A stretch of 64,000 nucleotides of DNA, taken from contig NZ_JAHREN010000001.1 of assembly GCF_019084075.1 (NCBI RefSeq), forward strand, positions 1,089,501 through 1,153,500. The letters run 5' to 3'. The DNA comes from Siccirubricoccus sp. G192 (GTDB lineage Bacteria > Pseudomonadota > Alphaproteobacteria > Acetobacterales > Acetobacteraceae). Position numbers and translations under genes: made by a program. Positions 54,393 through 62,254 of the stretch are shown here, piece after piece. The notes beneath the pieces are model-generated. The model made no database searches and had not been told where the DNA came from. It saw nothing but the letters and a program-made list of their open reading frames with translations. How positions within the stretch are numbered: position 1 is the first letter of the stretch; every line of letters starts with the position of its first letter.

Positions 54393-54934
54393 GGCGCGTC
54401 TCCTTCGGGCTCGGGGAGGGCGGTGCCGCGCGGCCGGCGCCGCGGCGGGCGGCGGGCGGCGCCGGGCCGGGCGTGGGCCTCGTTCGCCTCGACGATGCGG
54501 ACGAGCAGGGCGAGGAAGGTCGCGGCCTCCTCCGGCGACAGGGCGTCGAGGACGCGCGCCTGCACGCCGGCGATGGCCGATGTCAGCCGGTCGCGCAGCA
54601 GCGCGGCGCCGGTAGCGGTGAGGAAAAGGGCATTGGTACGGCGGTTGGCGGGCGAGGGGCGCCGCTCGACCAGGCCGAGGGCCTGGAGATCGTCGACCAT
54701 CTGGGCGGTCGAGGTCTGATCGCGGCCGAGCGCGGCGGCGAGGCTCCGCTGGTCGATGCCCGGCTCGCGGCTCAGGACGACGAAGACGCCGGTGTGACGC
54801 ATCTCCAGGCCGAAAGGCCGCATCGCCTCATGCCCGATCGCCTGGCAGACCTGAAAGAAGCGCCGGGCCAGGTGCGTCGGGGCTCGGTAGGCGGGAGGGA
54901 TGCCGCGCAGGGTAGGGGAGACCTCGTCGGGCAT
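54347..54934 (-). CDS. MarR-family transcriptional regulator
   Basis: About 195 residues. The winged helix reads MRHTGVFVVLSREPGIDQRS, LAAALGRDQTSTAQMVDDLQ, ALGLVERRPSPANRRTNALF, LTATG, a textbook MarR domain. The C-terminus ends in a Pro/Arg-rich tail that overlaps the next gene and may be read longer than in relatives. The ATG at 54934 follows the AT-rich control region. It heads the unit with the Bug protein and the methyltransferase and probably represses it until an aromatic ligand is bound. Confidence 0.88.
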   Translation of the reverse strand: MPDEVSPTLRGIPPAYRAPTHLARRFFQVCQAIGHEAMRPFGLEMRHTGVFVVLSREPGIDQRSLAAALGRDQTSTAQMVDDLQALGLVERRPSPANRRTNALFLTATGAALLRDRLTSAIAGVQARVLDALSPEEAATFLALLVRIVEANEAHARPGAARRPPRRRPRGTALPEPEGDAPWPPSPPVPGGPPLG

Positions 54935-55241
54935 GGCGGGGACATTTTCCAAAATACTTATTCTGAGAATTCTTACACCAATTTGGTTTGTAACCGCCAA
55001 TCACTGCTCTGTGGGTGGCAGAGCGGCGCGCAGCCAATACGACCCACATCGCCGGCGCCCCGCTACTCGGCGCGCTGGCGCTGACCCGCAGCCCGCCGCG
55101 AACGACCGCCGGCCGGTGAAGGTCAGCGGGCACCAGCCAGCCACCCGGGCAGGGCTGCCACCGCTGCACGGCGAGCCAGGCTTCCAGGCCGTCGAAACTG
55201 TCATGGGCGTGGGATGCGGAGCGGGCCTCGGCCTCAGTCAT
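54828..55241 (-). CDS. Hypothetical protein; only the N-terminal part is convincing
   Basis: The frame from ATG 55241 (overlapping the stop of the small membrane protein upstream) begins MTEAEARSASHAHDSFDGLE, AWLAVQRWQPCPGGWLVPAD, RGGLRVSASAPSSGAPAMWV, which has good codon bias. Beyond about 55010 it runs into the MarR promoter and then antisense-like DNA of the MarR coding frame, so the true C-terminus was probably lost or lies after an unseen frameshift. The function is unknown. Confidence 0.4.
   Translation of the reverse strand: MTEAEARSASHAHDSFDGLEAWLAVQRWQPCPGGWLVPADLHRPAVVRGGLRVSASAPSSGAPAMWVVLAARRSATHRAVIGGYKPNWCKNSQNKYFGKCPRHARRGLPYPARHPSRLPSPDAPGPALLSGLPGDRA
54935..54999 (-). promoter_or_regulatory. 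Likely promoter/operator of the MarR unit
   Basis: A sharp drop in GC content with the palindrome AGAATTCT (54966-54973) overlapping TTCTGAGAA (54961-54969). This is the size and place of a MarR autoregulatory operator. TTGGTTTG and TACTTATT-like boxes are nearby but too uncertain to name as -35/-10. Confidence 0.45.
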
Positions 55242-55396
55242 GGCAGGATGCGCACTGCCGCGGCGAGCAACGCCACCGCCGCGACGGCCAGGGCGAGGCG
55301 CAAGGCAACGGTCTGCCTCCCGACGGTGATGATGATGCCGGCCAGCGCCAGCGCGCAGGCGGCGATAGTGACCACCAGCCAGCTTGCGTTGGTCAT
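55238..55396 (-). CDS. Small two-helix membrane protein (52 aa)
   Basis: 52 residues: MTNASWLVVTIAACALALAG, then IIITVGRQTVALRLALAVAA and a final VALLAAAVRILP. Two hydrophobic segments are separated by GRQT, so it should be an inner-membrane hairpin. Its ATG overlaps the stop of an upstream small frame and its stop overlaps the ATG at 55241, a chain of four-base ATGA couplings that argues for real genes. No family assigned. Confidence 0.55.
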   Translation of the reverse strand: MTNASWLVVTIAACALALAGIIITVGRQTVALRLALAVAAVALLAAAVRILP

Positions 55397-55551
55397 GGCG
55401 CGCTCACTATCGCGGCGAAGATCGTCACCAGCCCCATGACGGCCACGCTAACATTACAGTTGCCTTTGCCCGCGAGGGCGACAAGTGCCTTTGGTTCGCG
55501 CGTATCAGTGCGCGGGCCGCCGGACCAAGCTGCCGGAGAATAGGTGAGCAC
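55393..55551 (-). CDS. Possible small protein (52 aa) at the head of the ATGA chain
   Basis: A GTG-initiated frame, MLTYSPAAWSGGPRTDTREP, ending GNCNVSVAVMGLVTIFAAIV SAP, where the tail is a membrane-spanning segment. It is coupled by ATGA to the next small gene. The N-terminal half has no recognisable character and no strong ribosome-binding site, so only the tail may belong to a real, truncated gene. Confidence 0.3.
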   Translation of the reverse strand: MLTYSPAAWSGGPRTDTREPKALVALAGKGNCNVSVAVMGLVTIFAAIVSAP

Positions 55552-55589
55552 GGCGACCACTGTTTGTGGATTAAGGCCGCCCAGAAATG

Positions 55590-55960
55590 CGCCTCATAGG
55601 AGGCGATTGCTCCTTGGATCCAGCAGCTTGCGGCCTCTTGAACCAGCGCCATGGGGATGCCCCTGTCCTGCGCGATCTTCGCCGCGAAGGCCTGCTGGGC
55701 GGCGCTCGGCCCGGGTGTCGCCTTGCCTCGGCGCGCTGGCCATCGGGCCGCTTCGGCGCATGCCGGTCGAGGAAGCCGCGGCAGATCTCCGCCGACTTCG
55801 TGTAGCCGGACGGCGGCTTGGTTTTCAGGCGTGCAGCCAGACCCTCGACGAACTTCCGCATCGCCGGGCTCGGCAGCCGGGCGGCACCGGGCTGGGCAGC
55901 GCTGCCGGGAAGGCCAGTTGCCAGGGTGCCCTGCCCCGTGTTCCTCGCGGCAATGCTGAC
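55590..55960 (-). pseudogene. DNA topoisomerase III-like C-terminal remnant
   Basis: On the minus strand one frame gives LPSPAMRKFVEGLAARLKTK, PPSGYTKSAEICRGFLDRHA PKR; after a shift near 55735 another gives ATPGPSAAQQAFAAKIAQDR, GIPMALVQEAASCWIQGAIA S. These two blocks (PS..M..F...LA.R, then PPxGY...C..FLD.HAPKR) resemble the repeated tail of plasmid/ICE-type topoisomerase III proteins. No catalytic part remains. The assignment is by pattern only. Confidence 0.4.
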
Positions 55961-56094
55961 CAGGCGCTCGATGATGCGCGAGGCCTGATCGCATATCGCG
56001 TCGATCGCCCCCCAGGCGTGGACACGCCCGGCGACTGCACCGCGTTGCCCGAGGCGCGACCCGGGACCATAACCGGGCACGGGAGGATGCGGGC

Positions 56095-57442
56095 ATGCAG
56101 GGGAGGAACGGCGGCGCAGACGATCCGGTGGAGGCTGCGGCGGACCTCGCCCGCGAGGTCGCGCCCGACCTTGATGGTGTCCTCGTCACGATCTACCCCG
56201 ATCCTGACACCCTGGACACGATCCGCCCCGGCGACGCCGATGTGGAGACGGCGAACGCGGTCGCCAGGGCCGTTGCCGAGGTGATGTTGGAGGCGGGCGT
56301 CGAGGTATTCGTCCAGCGCGCCGACCGCGGCGCGTTCCGGCGCTGGCTCGCCGGGCGCGAGGACAGACCGGAGATGCGCCGGACCTGGGTCGATCGCGGC
56401 CGCCTGCTCCGGGGTGCCGCCGCGTTGCGGGCACTCGGCCTGACGGTCCCGCGGCCTCAGCCGCCAGCACGCTTCCCGCCTGCTCCCGGACCGACGGCAG
56501 ACCGGCTGCTTGCCGCCTACGAGGACCGCGCGAGCGGAGAGTTCGGCGCCCTGGCGGGCGCCCTGATCGAAGCGGGCCGAGACGACGTGCTCGACCTCGC
56601 GGTCCGAAAGGTCCGCGCGCGGCAGAGCGACGAGAACGCGGCCGAGCTGTGGACCGACATGCTCGCGACCGCCGGGCGAGCGGCGGTCGGCCCCTCCGGA
56701 TGGGCCGAGCTGGTCGCGTTGCCGGTGGCGCTCGTGCCCGGCGCGGTCCCGGATGCCGTGGCGCTGGCGGACGGGCTGATCGCTTCCGGTGGCCTCGCTC
56801 CGGAGGAGGAGCTACGCGCCCTGCCAGGCTGGCGGTCGCCTGATGCCGTAGCAGAGTTGTCGCCCATGGCCATGCGCCGCGTCCTGCTCGACCTTGTGGC
56901 TGATCGGGAGCCGCGGGACCTGCCGCCGGGCGACACCGACGAGCTGGCGCGCCGCGGCTTCGGGGTGCTGGTCGGCCTCCGGGTGGACTGGAGCATTCCC
57001 ATCTGGGATGTCATCGAGGCCGAGGGGGGGACTTCCCGAGGAGGACGAGACGCCGGAGGAACGCGGCCGGGCCAAGGCCCTCGATCGCTGGCGAAGCCGC
57101 GCCGCCGCACAGCACGGAGGCTGCGTGCCGCTGGACCTGGTGCCGCTGTCCGAGGTCGGCGGCGCGATCGCCGACTTCCTGGACGAGGCGGGCGGCCAGG
57201 TGGAGGGGGCCGCCGAAATCCGGGAGTTCATCGAGCTTGCCCGGCGCGAGGCCGGAGGCCTGGACGTGGTGTGCCGCCCCGAGATCATCGGCGAAGCCCT
57301 GGAACTCACCATCTACACAGTCGAGGGGCGCTTCCTGGACAGCCTGACCCTGCCTCCGGACCGGCTACCCGCGACGGCCGAGGCCATGCTCGGGCTCGTC
57401 GGCACCTTCGTTCGGCTCGTGCGGGATGTGCCGGGCCGCTGA
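56095..57442 (+). CDS. Hypothetical protein, frameshifted at a G run
   Basis: About 449 residues if one extra G in the run near 57025-57031 is removed. It starts MQGRNGGADDPVEAAADLAR with GGGAGG upstream. VLVTIYPDPDTLDTIRPGDA, VEVFVQRADRGAFRRWLAGR and LIEAGRDDVLDLAVRKVRAR form the first part; after the break it reads EEDETPEERGRAKALDRWRS, VPLDLVPLSEVGGAIADFLD and VVCRPEIIGEALELTIYTVE. The acidic, helical sequence lacks a signal or membrane segment. I do not know the family. Its place next to a topoisomerase III-like remnant suggests plasmid or ICE ancestry. Confidence 0.6.
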
Positions 57443-57473
57443 CCTCGCAGGGTGCGGCTTTGTGCCCCGACTC

Positions 57474-57752
57474 TCAGTTGCGCTGGCGCCGGAGGAAGGT
57501 CGGGACATCAAGCGCCTCCTTGCTGGCCGCCATGCCGCCTGGCTTGCCGGCATCGCCCGGAACGGCGACGAGCTTGGCTGGCATCGCCAGGGTAGGGGCC
57601 AGCGGCTGCGCTGGTGGAGGGGGCACGGCCGGCGGAGCGGGAAGCGCGCGGCCGGCACCGGGCTTCCTCTGCCCCGCCGTCGGCTCCAGGGGGGTCGATG
57701 CCGGTGGCCACGACCGAAACGCGGATGCGGCCTGCCATCTCCGCCTCGAAGG
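57474..57752 (-). pseudogene. ftsZ: C-terminal fragment of cell-division protein FtsZ
   Basis: Reading from the IS5 border: AFEAEMAGRIRVSVVATGID, the last strand of the FtsZ tubulin-like C-terminal domain. A G/C run (57689-57694) shifts the frame; then TPLEPTAGQRKPGAGRALPA, a Pro/Ala-rich variable linker, and finally LDVPTFLRRQRN, the conserved C-terminal peptide that binds FtsA and ZapA-type partners. The GTPase core is missing, replaced by an IS5 fragment. This must be a scrap of a second or rearranged ftsZ; a functional copy has to exist elsewhere. Confidence 0.75.
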
Positions 57753-57923
57753 CATCGTGTTGCATCGGTCGACGGTATGAACGCGTCGATCCCTGCCTCG
57801 TGCGGGGTCATGTGATCCGGATGTACTCCGGCCGCCCGAGATCCAGCATCCGGTTCAGGACGTTGGTGGCGATGGCTATTTCGGTTGCTTGTCGCCCGTT
57901 CGTTTGCGAGCTCAGCCTCTATC
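57753..57923 (-). mobile_element. Truncated IS5-family fragment (one end and transposase tail)
   Basis: It starts with the same CATCGTGTTGCATCGGTCG end as the complete copies and continues through the last about 38 codons of the transposase with a few substitutions, then diverges after gtttgcgagc. It carries the base that distinguishes copy 3. It joins the ftsZ scrap on the left to the chimeric LOV/DnaE2 gene on the right, so it probably marks a recombination junction. Confidence 0.85.
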
Positions 57924-57965
57924 TCTCGCCGGAGTTGCAGCTCCTTCCTGGCAGTGCGGGCTGAC

Positions 57966-59744
57966 GTGCCAGGCAGCGCTGAAACCGGCGGCAGCCCGGA
58001 AGCCGAGCTCAAGGCGGAGATCGCACGCCTGAGGCTCCTGCTGGACGAGGCTGGGGTGGATGCGGCGGGACAGCGGCACGACGGACCGGCACCCAGCTAC
58101 GACTGTCCCTTCTACGCCGCCTTCGAGCGCACCCGCATGCCGATGGTGGTCACCGATCCCGCCCTGCCGGACAACCCCATTATCTTCGCCAACGGCGCCT
58201 TCCTCGAGCTGACCGGCTATGCCGAGGCGGAGGTGCTTGGGCGCAACTGTCGCTTCCTGCAGGGGCCGGCGACGGATCCGGGGGCGGTGGCCGAGATCAG
58301 GCAGGCCATCGCGGCGGGCGAGGATGTCACGACCGAGCTTCTGAACTACCGCCGGGATGGCTCGGCCTTCTGGAACCGCCTGTTCATCAGCCCGGTCCGC
58401 GATCCGGACGGCCACATCCGCCATTTCTTCGCCTCGCAGGTCGACGTGACGCGCCGGCAGGATGCCGAACGCGCAGAAGCGGAGCTACGGCGTCTCAACG
58501 AGACGCTCGAGCAGCGAGTGGCCGAGGCCGTGGCGGACCGTGAGCAAGCGATGGCCCAACTGGCGCAGGCACAGAAGCTGGAGGCCCTGGGCCAACTCGC
58601 CGGCGGGGTGGCGCACGACTTCAACAACGTCCTGCAGGCAATCACCGGCGGTGCCAGGATGATCCTACGGCGCGGCAGTGATGCTCCGGCCGTACGGCGC
58701 TTCGCCGGCATGGTGCTGGAGGCGGCCGACCGCGGCATCTCGGTGACGCGCCGGCTGCTGGCCTTCGCACGCCGGGATGCGCTCCGCGCCGATGCCCGCG
58801 AGCACCGGGTGGTGGTGCGGCCGATCGAGGTCAATGCCAGCGAGTGGGACTGCTCCCTGGAGCCCGATCGGGCGAGCGCCGACGGCCTGGCGCTGCGGCT
58901 GGGGCTGGGGCTGGTGGCCGGCCTTGCCGCGGAGGACGGCAAGGCCGTGGCCAAGGCCCGGCGGGCCGGCAATGGCGCGCCTTTCGCCTCGGTCGAGGAG
59001 GTCGCCCGGCGAGCCGGCGTCGGGCGGCCCGCGCTACAGGCCCTGGCGGCCGCGGATGCCTTCACCGGTCTCGGCTCACCACGCCGGACCGCCTTGTGGG
59101 CGGCTGCCGCGATGGAGCGGCGGACTGCGGACACCCTGCCGCTGTTCCGTGCCGCTGAGAGCGACCCGCCGCTGATCCTCGAGCCGGACCCCAGGCTGCC
59201 AGTCGAGCGGGAAGGGGAGGCGGTGGTGGAGGACTATGGCGCCACCGGCCTGACGCTGCGCGTGCATCCGCTGGCCCTGCTGCGGCCAGAGCTGGACCGG
59301 TTCCACCTCGCTGATACACGGCAGCTCGCCACTCTGCGCCAGGGTGGCTGGATCCGGCTTCCTGGCCTGGTGCTGATGCGTCAGCGCCCGGGCACCGCCA
59401 AGGGCATCGTCTTTGTCACCCTCGAGGATGAGCACGGCCAGGCCAACATCGTGGTCTATGCCCAGATTGGCGAGCGCGACCGGGCGGCGCTCCTCGGGGC
59501 ACGGCTACTGGTCGTGGAGGGGCGGGTCGAGCGGCAGACCGAAGGCGCCGAGGTGCCGATCCTCCATGTCATCGCCCGGCGGCTGCTCGACCGCTCGGAC
59601 CTGCTGGACGGGCTGCGGCGGAGCCATGCCGGCGAAGCAGCCTGGGCGGAGAGGGGGCTGGGGCGCGCTGACGCGGTGCCGCGGCTGGATCCGGGCTCGG
59701 CCGCGCCGCGGCCGGTCCTCGGCAAGAGCCGGGACTTCCGGTGA
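57966..59744 (+). CDS. Chimeric ORF: LOV-domain histidine kinase front fused to DnaE2 polymerase tail
   Basis: 592 residues. Residues 45-160 are a LOV photosensor (ANGAFLELTGYAEAEVLGRN CRFLQG; Cys95 would form the flavin adduct). A coiled-coil and HisKA domain follow with His217 in LAGGVAHDFNNVLQ. After RRDALRADA (about residue 277, base 58795) the ATPase domain is absent and the frame runs on as RVVVRPIEVNASEWDCSLEP, KARRAGNGAPFASVEEVARR AGV and the OB-fold IRLPGLVLMRQRPGTAKGIV FVTLEDEHGQANIVVY, ending VLGKSRDFR. This is the C-terminal part of error-prone polymerase DnaE2 (HhH and OB domains). Neither half can perform its known catalysis. GTG 57966 is the likely start. Confidence 0.82.
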   Translation: MPGSAETGGSPEAELKAEIARLRLLLDEAGVDAAGQRHDGPAPSYDCPFYAAFERTRMPMVVTDPALPDNPIIFANGAFLELTGYAEAEVLGRNCRFLQGPATDPGAVAEIRQAIAAGEDVTTELLNYRRDGSAFWNRLFISPVRDPDGHIRHFFASQVDVTRRQDAERAEAELRRLNETLEQRVAEAVADREQAMAQLAQAQKLEALGQLAGGVAHDFNNVLQAITGGARMILRRGSDAPAVRRFAGMVLEAADRGISVTRRLLAFARRDALRADAREHRVVVRPIEVNASEWDCSLEPDRASADGLALRLGLGLVAGLAAEDGKAVAKARRAGNGAPFASVEEVARRAGVGRPALQALAAADAFTGLGSPRRTALWAAAAMERRTADTLPLFRAAESDPPLILEPDPRLPVEREGEAVVEDYGATGLTLRVHPLALLRPELDRFHLADTRQLATLRQGGWIRLPGLVLMRQRPGTAKGIVFVTLEDEHGQANIVVYAQIGERDRAALLGARLLVVEGRVERQTEGAEVPILHVIARRLLDRSDLLDGLRRSHAGEAAWAERGLGRADAVPRLDPGSAAPRPVLGKSRDFR

Positions 59745-59834
59745 GGGCGGCGGAGCGACAATCCTCCACCGGAGACGGCTGGGTCGGGAATGCATCCTCG
59801 CCTCAGCCGGTGCACCTGTATCGTGACCCTGCTA

Positions 59835-60982
59835 AGTAGGTAGCCAAAAGTTTTCGACCAGTCTGATCTTGCTGGCACACTGGCTGGCATGCGTGGACAT
59901 GCAAAGCGTGAGGTGCAGCGGTTTTTTCCGGCCGATCGGCGCCGCCTTGAGCGTGTGTTATCGGTGGCGCGCGAGGCACGGTTGTACCGCCGGGTCGAGG
60001 CGGTGCTGCTGGTCGCTGAAGGACAGCCAATCAGTGAGGTGGCCCGGCACGTGCGCGCCACACGGTTCAGTGTTCGCGGGTGGCTCGAACGCTACCTGGC
60101 GGCCCATGATGCCGCCGCCCTGGCGGACCGCCCGCGCCCCGGGCGACCGCACTCGGCCCCGCGGCTCACTCCGTGCCGCCTGGCGGCGGCCCTGGCACGC
60201 GACCCGCGCGGCTGCGGCTATCAGGCGACGAGTTGGACGGTGCCTCTGCTCAGGCAGTATCTGCACCGACGTCACGGCATCACGGTCGGCGCCCGAACGC
60301 TGCGCCGCCGCCTGCATGAGGCGAACTACCGCTGGAAGCGGCCCCGCTACGTCTACGTCGGACGGGCAGTACATCTGGCCCAGAAAAAAGGGGAATAATC
60401 CGGCGCCTGCGCGCTGGCTGGCGCGCCGGCGACGTGCTGCTGTGCTGCGACTGGACATTGCTGCGGCTGTTTCCCCCGCTGCGCGCGGCCTGGGCTCTCA
60501 AGGGCACGCAGGCCACCGTGCCGATCACCGGCGCGAACGCCAAGCGAGTGCTGTTCGGCGCGATCGACCTGCGGACCGCGCACCGGGTCGTGCTCGTCCG
60601 TCCGCGTGCCGGCGCTGCCGATGCGCAGGTCTTCTTGCGCGAGGTGCGACGCCGCTACCGCGCCGCCGGCACGATTTGGCTCCTGGCCGACCGGGCCAGC
60701 GCACACACCGCCGCGCGCACCCAGATGCTGGCCGCGGCGCTTGGCATCCGGTTCCTTTGGCTGCCCAAGCAGGCTCCGGAACTGAACGCCATGGACCAAC
60801 TCTGGCGCGAACTGAAGCGGCTCATCGCCGCCAATCGGCAGGCCACCTCGGTGAATGCTCTGGCCAGCGATGCCGCAGACTGGGTGCTGGGACTGACACC
60901 CCAGCAGGCGTGCCGCAAGGCCGGGATGGCTTCAAAGCACTTCTGGCTCAGGAACCTGATAGAAGACTTTTGGCCACCTACT
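59835..60982 (+). mobile_element. IS630-family element (1148 bp) flanked by TA
   Basis: The inverted repeats match well: AGTAGGTAGCCAAAAGTTTT at 59835 and, read inward from 60982, AGTAGGTGGCCAAAAGTCTT. TA flanks both ends (59833-59834; 60983-60984), the hallmark target of IS630/Tc1-mariner elements. It differs from the IS630 at 23091. Confidence 0.9.
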
Positions 60983-60985
60983 TAG
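59889..60985 (+). CDS. IS630-family transposase expressed by likely -1 frameshifting
   Basis: The first frame (MRGHAKREVQRFFPADRRRL...HTH in GQPISEVARHVRATRFSVRG WLERYLA...ARTLRRRLHEANYRWKRPRY) stops at a TAA just after an AAAAAAGGGG tract (about 60384-60393). Slipping back one base on the A run gives KKRGIIRRLRAG, leading into DVLLCCDWTLLRLF with the first Asp, WLLADRASAHTA with the second, and LNAMDQLWRELKRLI with the Glu. A-rich -1 slippage is known in IS630 elements, so this is probably programmed rather than a lesion. The terminal stop TAG is completed by the TA target. Confidence 0.78.
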
Positions 60986-61041
60986 GTTCCAAAAGTCCGG
61001 ACCAATCCCTTGCGTGGTCCGACCGAACAGGGAGCGGGACG

Positions 61042-62223
61042 ATGAGCGCTGGGCTCCGCGTAGCGGTCATCGGCGGCGGAATCGGTGGGCTGTTCACCGC
61101 CATCGCGTTGCGTGAGGCAGGGCTGCAGGTCGCGGTATACGAGCAGGCGCCGGAACTCGGCGATATCGGAGCCGGCGTTTACCTGACACCCAACAGCGTG
61201 CGCCAGCTCGAGCGAGTCGGGCTGGGTCCCGAGGTCGAGCGCTGGGGTGCCAGGGTAGGCTTCGAATCGTGCTATTTCCGGGAGGACGGCACGCCTATCG
61301 CGCCGGTGCAGGTGACCGATTCCTCTGGCTGGAACGCGACCTATGGCATGCACCGCGCCGACCTGGTAGCGATGCTCACGGCCAGGCTGCCGCCCGAGGT
61401 CGTGCATACCGGGCACCGCTGCACGGGCTTCCGTCAGGATGACGAGAGGGCCTGTCTCACCTTTGCCAACGGCGCGTCAGTTGAGGCCGAGCTGGTGGTG
61501 GCCGCGGACGGCATCCATTCCGAGCTGCGGCAATATGTGGCGCCACCGTCGTGCCCCATCTTCTCGAGCTCGGTCGCCTATCGCGGCCTGGTCCCGCATG
61601 AGCGGGTCCCGCACTGGCCGACGGATCGCTGGCAAATGTGGCTCGGCAAGGGAAAGCACTTCCTGGTCTTCCCCGTGCGTGCCGGCAGGCTCTTCAACTA
61701 TGTGGGCTTCGTCCCGACGGACAAGGAGATGCAGGAATCCTGGTCGGCGCCGGGCGACCCCGACCAGCTCCGCGCGGAGTTCGCCGGCTGGGACGAGCGG
61801 ATCGGCGGGCTACTTCGCGAGGTGCGGCACACCTTCCGCTGGGCGCTCTACGATCGCGAGCCGCTGCCCTCGTGGACACGTGGGCGGCTCACGCTGCTCG
61901 GCGACGCCGCGCATCCGATGCTCCCGCATCTCGGTCAGGGCGCCAACCAGTCGATCGAAGACGGTATGGCGCTCGCGACGATACTCGCACGCGCCGACCG
62001 CTACACAGCGCCCGCCAGGCTGCTCGCCTATGAGAAGCTGCGGAGCGAACGTGTGGCAGAGGTCCAGCGCGGCGCACGCCAGAACGGGCTGCGCTACGAC
62101 AGCCTCTATGCCGACCTTGCCGTGCGCGATGCGGAGATCGCTGCGCATGCGGCCTTCCGGCGCTGGCTCTACGACCATGATGTCGTGCCCGAAGCGAAGG
62201 CGGCCGTCGCGGAGCTTCTGTAG
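61042..62223 (+). CDS. FAD-dependent aromatic-ring monooxygenase (salicylate hydroxylase-like)
   Basis: A 393-residue group A flavin monooxygenase. The FAD-binding GxGxxG is in VAVIGGGIGGLFTAIALREA, then EQAPELGDIGAGVYLTPNSV. The DG fold motif is VVAADGIHSELRQ, and the GD motif is LTLLGDAAHPMLPHLGQGAN QSIEDG, both diagnostic for para-hydroxybenzoate/salicylate/3-hydroxybenzoate-6-hydroxylases. GGGAGC precedes the ATG. It forms a pair with the Bug-type binding protein 31 bases downstream, suggesting uptake and ring hydroxylation of an aromatic acid such as a hydroxybenzoate. Confidence 0.9.
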   Translation: MSAGLRVAVIGGGIGGLFTAIALREAGLQVAVYEQAPELGDIGAGVYLTPNSVRQLERVGLGPEVERWGARVGFESCYFREDGTPIAPVQVTDSSGWNATYGMHRADLVAMLTARLPPEVVHTGHRCTGFRQDDERACLTFANGASVEAELVVAADGIHSELRQYVAPPSCPIFSSSVAYRGLVPHERVPHWPTDRWQMWLGKGKHFLVFPVRAGRLFNYVGFVPTDKEMQESWSAPGDPDQLRAEFAGWDERIGGLLREVRHTFRWALYDREPLPSWTRGRLTLLGDAAHPMLPHLGQGANQSIEDGMALATILARADRYTAPARLLAYEKLRSERVAEVQRGARQNGLRYDSLYADLAVRDAEIAAHAAFRRWLYDHDVVPEAKAAVAELL

Positions 62224-62254
62224 TGACGGCGGGGTGGGCGAGAGGGGATCCACC

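Noticed and set aside
53316..54719. A 467-codon plus-strand frame
   Set aside because: It is antisense to the Bug and MarR genes and shows only shadow composition.
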